DNA of 64,000 nt from Sipunculus nudus (taxonomy: Eukaryota; Annelida; Sipuncula; Golfingiida; Sipunculidae), in contig CM049310.1 in NCBI GenBank assembly GCA_026874595.1, forward strand, positions 40,673,558 to 40,737,557, in the 5' to 3' direction. Made by a program: the position numbers and the translations under genes. The notes beneath the pieces are model-generated. The model had not been told where the DNA came from, did no database searches, and saw nothing but the letters and a program-made list of their open reading frames with translations. Shown here piece after piece: positions 53,401 through 62,400 of the stretch. Position 1 is the first letter of the stretch. The number at the start of each line of letters is the position of its first letter.

Positions 53401-56400
53401 ACATCAAATATTAAACATGATCTTCATTATACAGTTATATCTAGATTGAGGGTGTTTTCACAGAAACACTTATTTTCATTTTACCATCTGCAGTAAATAT
53501 CTGATCAGAAAGCATGTCGTGATTGATAAACTTCAGCAGTGTCCGTGACTGTTCACTTCCTGATGATGGCAGCATACGACAGCACACAATGTCAGCGCTG
53601 TGTGACCTGTCAGGCTGATCACATGACTGGACAGTCACTGAGCATGTGCAGCTGAACGGAAACTGTAACCTGGAATCATAGCAGCCTTTCAGCATTGTCA
53701 CTGACATGGAGACATACTTTCTACCATTTTCTTGGAATCCATTCATATCCATGGTCAGCTGAAGCTTGTAGCCAGGACAGCCAGTATAAAAAGCTGGACT
53801 TGTGTAGACTTGATGCTGTCCAGCATTCAGATCCACAGTCCAGATAAATGTTCCTGACATACTGTGTGCTGGCTGATCTTCTTTACACTGACTGAGCTGG
53901 TTTATTGTCTGCTGTTGCTGTTCCAGCTTTGTCAGCTGCTGCTGGTTGGCCAAACACAGTCTGGCAGAAGTTACTGCTGCTGCTTTCAATGCTGCATTTT
54001 GATTGGTCAATTCTTGATCCTGCTGCCTCAGTTTGGTCATTAACAACATCATGTGATGATGGTGTGATGTCTGGTAGTGCTTAACCAGGTCTTTCCTCCG
54101 AGTCTGATACGAGCAGCCGATCCTGCTGAAGGCACATAGTACAGCCACCAGGGGGCAGTCTCCATCAACAACATCGAGATGTTGTGTCATGTCTTTTCTT
54201 AGAATACCTTGTCTGCCACAGGTGGAACAAGTCTGGGGAACTTTCCCACAAACCACCTCTAAATGTTCAGACAGATCGCAGTAAGACACTGCTTGGTGGC
54301 AGTGTTTACACTCAACAAGTTTCATGGGACAAGTGTTCTGGTGATCATCAACATCTTTCTGCCGTACTATTTTACCACAATGTACACAGCTGACTGGTTT
54401 CATGTTACAACTGTTCTGGTGCTGCTGCAAGTCTTTTCTCTTTATGGTCACATGACAGTCATGTGGACACACAAGCTGAGCTTCTGGACAAGCCTTCCCA
54501 TGAGCCTCGGCATCTCTCAGCTCTCCTTCCCAGCAGCAGCCACTGCCGTGATAACAGCATCTGACCTTGAGTGACAGCACTTCACGTTTAATGGCAGCAT
54601 CTGGGAACACATCTGTAACAAAATCCAGCCAGGTGTTGTCCACAGGACACTTTAAATGTGTCCTTCCATTGGCAGCACCTTGTAAGCACGACTCACAGAA
54701 ACGATGGCCACACTGGGTCTGTAGTGGGTCTCTCAGACCCAGAAGACACACAGGGCATGTGTACATCACGTCCAATTCACGGACAAATTCTGCATCATAT
54801 CCCAGTTCTCTGTTTGAAGTCTCCATCATAAAAAGTCCTGGTCTTAATAATAAGTGTATATGTAATCTGAGTGCTACAGGAAACCTTGATACTCTGGCAA
54901 TGTGATGGTGGTTGTGTACAGTATTCTGGTTGCTACCAAGTTGATGGTATGAATTTAGCCTCACCAGTATATATACATGTATACTGATATAAGTGATCAT
55001 ATATTTTAAATTATGATAACTTCTAATATCAAGGCACACATTTTTCATTATTCAGGAATGTATTAATTAGTGATCATAAGGTCAGTCAAGCATAGCTAGA
55101 CTTTAATATGCTTTGTACACCCTAGAGTTTCATGCATGACTGCACAGGGACTCAAGTCTGATCAGTGATGCATGGTAAGTTAATTTCAGAGAGGTCCATT
55201 CAATCTTAGATGAGGGCCTGTGATGTGATTTTAGTTCAGATGTGCCCTTAATTCTCATATCACAGATTCTTTTTTGTCAGGAATTATCATAATGCAGTAA
55301 ACTTTACTGGTTTAATCAAAGCATCATCTGAATTGTAACTCCACAGTCTTCCTGGGACATGATATTATTTCAGATTTTTACCTTCAAGGTCAAATTCAGC
55401 TGAAGACAGTGACCCATGGGTCCCTTGTTTAAATATTAGGTAACTGTGAATTAACTTTTTTTATCCTGTTATGATTTTTGAATTCGGTGAAAATCATATG
55501 TATATACACTATAATAATACAGAGATGTTTTAACTTCCATCATTCCCTCCCCCCCCCCCCCCAAAAAAAACACACACCACCACCAAGTCCTTGCAGCTGT
55601 GGACTGGGGACATCAGTTATATTTCAAATGTATACATTTTATCAAATAAAAAATACATATGTTTAATAATATATATTATAAAAATAGATCAAATGGAGCA
55701 TTGTGTAAACTACTGGACTGTCAACAATTTATCAAAAACCAGCCAATGATCATGGTTATAATATACATTTTATGTTCTCAAACTGCTCACATGCTTCAGT
55801 TTTAACATTAGGAAATGCCTAGTTTGGTCACAAAATATTATTTGCAATCATTTCTTACTCTTCAATACAAACCATTCATGTCAAGGAGTCATGGCCTTTA
55901 TTACCTTATCATCTTAGACTTTATCTCCATTCGATATTATTTTAGATTTTTACCATCAAGGTCAACTTCAGCTAAGCACAGTGACACATGGGTCCCTTGT
56001 TCATACTTTAAGATGATTTTATACCTTTTGTAGCAAAATTTATAAGTATTTAATTGAAATCAATTATAGCAGCACTTTACTTCATTAAGTATCCTTTAGT
56101 TATGTCGTATTTAGTATTGTTTTTACCAACTGTTTTGTATTACCTTCTGTTTTATAGCTTCCTATCTATGACAATCCAGAGGATAAGTACAAACTGGAGT
56201 ACATCCCAGAGCAGACCTCCAGCTTCAGGAGCAGTATATCCTCTGTCCGCCAGACAGTCTGGGAGTACCTGGACAGCGTGCAGGTGTGTCAACCATGATA
56301 ACTGTCACACTGTCATTTCAGTGTTAAGCATCTCTTTCAATGCCTTTCATCTTAATTATAAATTTTAATGGTATATATACCTTGCCCTGGTCAGACTAGC

Positions 56401-59400
56401 ATGTTCACCATTACTGCATAGTTTACTAAGTTCATGATAGATGGCACTGCAGTACTTCTTTTAAAAAATGTCAGATGCGCAGGATTTATGTTAAACTTAG
56501 GAAATTACCCCCGCCCCCCCCCCCCCCCCCCCCACCCTTTGGGCCAACTTGGCATCAGTCCTAATAGTTAAGTCCAAAAGCAGACAAATCCAAGGCATGG
56601 CTACAAACGAGTTGCACAAAAAGGTTTAGTGGTACCAATGTCACTATTATTTCAGTTATGATATAGATGTTAGAATGGGTTATCTTATTTACTTTATGAA
56701 GTATGGGGAGCAGAAATGAAGATAGCAGTTCACTATTTGGATGCTCAACTAAAAAAAAGCAGCACAGGTGTTATGTGTGTCTGTGAGAGACATGCACTGT
56801 TCATAAACACACCTAGTACCTGAATAGTTAGTAGAGTATGGTGATTTCATTGTGGAAAAACCTGCTTGATTTACTGGTATATATACTGGGTATATGCTGG
56901 GTATATCCAGCTATATAGAAAAATACTGTGTAACAAACAGCTTTAAGTAGGTTTCACCATTTCAGTTCATCCATTTTGTATATAAAAGATACTAATTAAT
57001 TGTATATATATCTATTCATCACCATTAGAAAACTGTTACAGATAATGCATTTTTTACTTGCAGGGAACGACAGATAGAATGAAGGACATTTTAGAGATTG
57101 GGAAGGCACATACAGCACGTCAGTACACAGGATTCATGCATATTTAACAGAAATCATGAATATTCACACACAATAAACACCAACTCTGTGTTAAGTTTCC
57201 AAGATTAGTATACTATTTGATCGTATCACTTTGTATTTTAAAATATGCTTTTATTGGTTATTTAACAAAATATGACAGAACTGGAGTATCTCTTAAAAGT
57301 TGGTCATATTTATTTTCATAATTTTGTAATTTGTTTCCACATAAGTTAGCAATGAGAAAATGAGATTCTTTTTAGTTTAGCAGGAATAGGAATGAAAATC
57401 ATAAACTGTAGCTTTATTTTTATATTTACCCCAACATGGGTCATAGAGGTTGTAATAATGTAATGAATATTTATTATTTCATTTCAGAGACGGTAGACTT
57501 CATCCAGAATGATCCAGGTGTACTTCCCCGAGCTGCTGTCATCACAGTGGCTGGTCTGGGTGGCATTGTGGCAGGATACAGAGGTACAGAGTTTGTTTTT
57601 GGAGCACTCCCTATTAGTGTTATGTTTCCTTTCCATGATCATTATTGATCATCGACAACATGTCAACAACAGATAAACAATTAATAGTCACTTTTGAGTA
57701 GTGTTGGGAATTATGCAGTTATACTTTCATGATCAATCACCAGTAAAAATAGACCTGTACATCCCAACTGATATGTAGGCCTACATACCAGCTTATATCC
57801 TACTAACACTTGAGGATTTGTTTGTGGACCAGGAAGGCATTTTCCTGTTGGTACTGTGCTAATACATGTACCATGGCCACCAAACTGCACTACAGATAGA
57901 TTCTCCCCTGGATGCTGTCCTCCCAATGCTTTTGGGTTGCATCCCTGCACCCTTATCAGGATAGGTTTATTTCTCCCAGTTTCTGGAAACTGCTTTTGCA
58001 GCTGCCATTTTATGTACACACAAACCCAGATATCCTGGGTCACGTGTCCAAACTATGGGTATAGCGCTGTGTCTAATAATTAATTCTAAAGCCTGTTTGT
58101 GTTTATAGTAAACATAGGTTTAAATTCATTAGTAATCACAGAATTTTCTTCAGTTTACTTTCATTGACCCCCCACTAGACCTCTTTTCCAGACCTGGAGA
58201 CCTTTGTTTAGGTTTTGTCATTTGTTCTCCTGGGTTGGACCCCTCCTTTTCCTAAATCATGGATCCGCCCCTGATCATCCAATCATTTGCAACAACCAAC
58301 TGATCATCTGTCATATTTGAGCATCAGCCCCACCAGTGCTCCCCATGTCAGTGTCAAATATGGTTTTAACCTAAAATGGTGATTCTTTTTAAAAATAGCT
58401 TTTTTAGACCATCAGTTAAACAGGTTTGAAAGAATCAAGGGCTTATTGTGGCTTAGCTGTCAACGGCAATGCAACAGTCTGTTAAATGGGATTATAGAAT
58501 GAAACAATCTATTACTCTTAGAAAGGAAATTTAATAAAAATACTTCCTGTGGTTGTAATATACCAATATTCACATTATGTTGCATGTTGGAAGGCTGTAA
58601 TCTCAAATAACCATTCTGGAAAGCATGAGGCACCTGTAACATCAACAACTGATTTATTTGTTCTGAGAGAATTGAAGAATAAACATAGCATAGAAGCATA
58701 GACATCTTGCATTTGGGCGCATTCCTGTATAATGCATCAGGTCTATGTTCTATTATGTAAATAATTTCACTTACAAGGTGCAAAATAGTGCTGTGATTAG
58801 GACAGTAATGTTTTTCACTGGTCAAACATTCAAAACACAGTTGTACTGAACCATAATCAATGGGAAAATGTTAAAGTGCACAGATGTGTATGGAGTGTCA
58901 TAATCATAGTTCACTGCAGGGGCATTCTATGGACTCCACATTGCATCAGTCACTAAATAGTAATTGAGGAGTCCATTCTTATGGGCTAATTGTGGCTGTA
59001 TGCTGGAAGCACGCTTTTGAATATGGTATGACATCATTCTTAACACGTGGTTGTCTTTATTGTTGTTCAAGGATGTTGCCATCAGGGCTTCCACTGACTT
59101 CCACTGTATTTCTTATATTTTCCTTTTGAAAAATTATTTCCATAATTTCCTATATATGCCTGCATGTAGAATGTAATCTCCTTTATTGTATCGCCAGACA
59201 TAGTCTGGAGATACTATGGTTTAGGCACGGTCGCGCCGCCGCCGCCGCCGCAGAGATTTCTTTTGGACAAAAATATCTCAAAAAATATTTCACGGATCTT
59301 TACCAAACTTGGTATATATATAGATATGGGTGAGAGGACGACGCCTTTTTAAAATGAGGTCATGACCTCAACTAGGAGAGTGACCTTGACCTTGAATAGG

Positions 59401-62400
59401 TTCAATTTTGGGGAAAATCATACAAATTCTTAAATATCTCAAGAAAACTTGCATGGATTGATCCGAAAATCAAGTTGATCGAAGATCATGGATAGGGTTG
59501 TCATGTTCCAGAAACTGGTGGTGCCCCCTATTATTCTTTACTTGTTTTCATGCCGTTTAATATCCCCAAAATTGCTACTTGACAGTACTGTGAGCATTAT
59601 AAGTAAAAAAACTAATGGACATATTTCTTTCATATTATGCAAATACATAGATATGGGTTATGGGATGATGTTTATTTAAATTGGGGTCATGACCTTTCCT
59701 ATGAGAGTGGCCTTGACCTTGAATATTGCCATATTCGGTAAAAATCACACAAAATCTTTAATATCTCAATAAGGGATGCATGCATTGGTCCAAAAATCAA
59801 CTTGACCGAAGATCTTGGATAGTAATGTCATGTACCGGAAACAGGTGGCGCCACCTGTTATTCTTTTACTTGTTTTCGTGCCGTTTAATACCCTATCATT
59901 GCCACTTAACAGTACATTTATAACCTGTGAGCATTATAAGTCAAAAACTAATGGACAGATTTCTTTCATATTATGCATATACATAGACATGGGTTATGGG
60001 ATGATGTATATATAAATTGGGGTCATGACCTTTCCTATTAGAGTGGCCTTGACCTTGAATATTGCCATATATGGTGAAAATTACACAAAATCATTAATAT
60101 CTCAATAAGGGATGCATGCATTGGTCCAAAAATCAACATGTTCGAAGATCTTGGAAAGTATTGTCATGTACCGGAAACAGGTGGCGCCACCTGTTATTCT
60201 TTTACTTGTTTTGTGCCGTTTAATACCCCATCATTGCCATTTATCATTACTGTGAGCATTATAAGTCAAAAACTAATGGACAAATTTCTTTCATATTATG
60301 CATATACATGGATATGGGTTATAGGATAATGTTTATTTGAATAGGGGTCATGACCTTTCCAATGAGTGGCCTTGACCTTGAATATTGCCATATATGGTGA
60401 AAATCACACAAAATCATTAATTTCTCAATAAGGGATGCATTGATTGGTCCAAAAATCAACTTGAACGAAGATCTTGGATAGTGTTGTCATGTACGGGAAA
60501 CAGGTGGTGCAACCTGTTATTCTTTTACTTGTTTTCGTGCCGTTTAATACCCCATCATTGCCACTTAACAGTATTGTGAGCATTATAAGTAAAAAACTAA
60601 TGGACAGATTTCTTGCATATACATAGACATGGGTTAGGGGATGATGTATATTGAAATTTGGATCATGACCTTTTCTATGAGAATGACCTTTTCTATGAGT
60701 GTGGTCTGATATTAATTGTTGCTGAAGATGGCGGGCTTATTCTTAAAGGGGGGGGGGGGGTGATTAATTGTCTGGGGATACTATGGCACCAGCGGTGCCA
60801 AGAAATATCTAGTTTTCCTATATTTTTTCATTGCATAGTCTTGTTCCAGATATTTATAATGTTATTATTGAATGATTATTGTTATATAGACTTGTCATTG
60901 TTGAAAACATTCAGATCTTTTGTAGAATTGATGGTTGTGTCAAGTAATCAAATAAAACACAATGTTTAAAAACTATTTTATTTCCTATACTATGGCTAAA
61001 AATTCAAATTCCTTAATTTTTAGCTCAGCTGACTGAAAGTCAACTGATGTATAGGAATGATGCTTTGTTTATTGTCCGTCCAGCCATCCATAAGCAGGGT
61101 TCACAAATGCTTAATCACAGAGAATGCAGATTTGTCATAACACTGTGTAGTGATATTTTTCTGTCATGCAATCTGCAAAGTATTTTGTATTGTGTTTACA
61201 GGCCGACTCTTTAGGAAAGGTGCTTATGCAATCATTGCTATGACAGCAGCATCAGCAGTATGCTACCCACATCAGGCTGCTGAAATTTCAAAACTTGGCT
61301 GGGAACGAGTGAAAGATCACGCAAAAGAAATGTGGAAGAAGCCAGGTAAGGCACAGGAAACCTCTGACACCAAGTGAGAATAAGTTTTTACCAATCACTA
61401 CAGTTTTAGTGAACTATTATGATCAACTAAAAGATGAGATCAGCAGTTATTTTAATCTGATCTGGAGAACTGCAGCTTGCATGAGATGTTAAATATCAGG
61501 TAGTTAAATATCAAGATATAAAATCATGTTTAAAGTTATTATAACATGTTCATGTTTAAAAAGATAAGAAGAAACATTTAAAGAATATTTAAACCCTTAA
61601 TAGCCTGTAAGAACATTAGTTTATCCATTAATACTCTCATGGTGGTCATGTCCCTGGCACTTAACCCTCATACAGGTACCCTCTTTGTATTTATCAGTGG
61701 CTTCATAGATGGAATTTTCCCCACAGAGCTGATGTTTAAAATATTGTGCCAACAGACTGTTAGCTTATGGAATTTACATATCCTTTCATATAAACAAGTG
61801 CTGTATGATTTTTGTCCTGATATCTTCCACTCTGTTCTTGGTTCCAGGACAGTCAGAAGTCAGCGTGGAGCCACAGACCTCAGCTAGTAGTAAAACAGAC
61901 AGTGATGTATACATGACTGTTGATGAGAAGGTACACTATAATCTTTATTAACTTAAATTAATACAAAAAAATATTTTACAACAGTTCCATATGAATACAT
62001 ATATTTCACTTCACCAAGTTTTTATAGGTGTTTATGATGTCCTATTGATTATATACATAAAATAAGTCATGTACCCAAATTTTATTTCCTATATTTAAAG
62101 TAAATTCATATCCAGGAGGAGCATTTCCAATGAGGGAGATGCAAAATTGGGTACAAGTCTGTCTTATATATTCAAATATATAAACATCACGTCAATGACA
62201 CAAGCAAAAGATATGTTCATTCAAAATTAGTCCACAGTATATTCTGGGAATAAAGACACCCTGCAGCATTGCCCAGCTTATGACCACTACCAGAGACCCC
62301 CCTGCATGTTTGCAGAATCACTTCAGTCTGTTCCTGAAAGCAACCCATCTCTCCCTGTTATGTACTGGCAGTGTCCTCTGTTGTTGACTCCCCACCAGTG

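Larger units (their letters stand above)
57584..61201 (+). other. MIC27 intron 5
   Basis: 3.6-kb intron holding a dispersed repeat (57720-58080), a C-rich mini-repeat (58163-58275), a well-preserved Helitron-type element (59191-60812) and the 5' piece of an AGCTCAGCTGA repeat (61018-61110). The minus-strand 121-codon ORF at 58460-58825 shows no recognisable domain. Confidence 0.7.

Noticed and set aside
58460-58825. Minus-strand ORF of 121 codons in MIC27 intron 5
   Set aside because: No recognisable domain, no duplicate and no splice context; likely chance.
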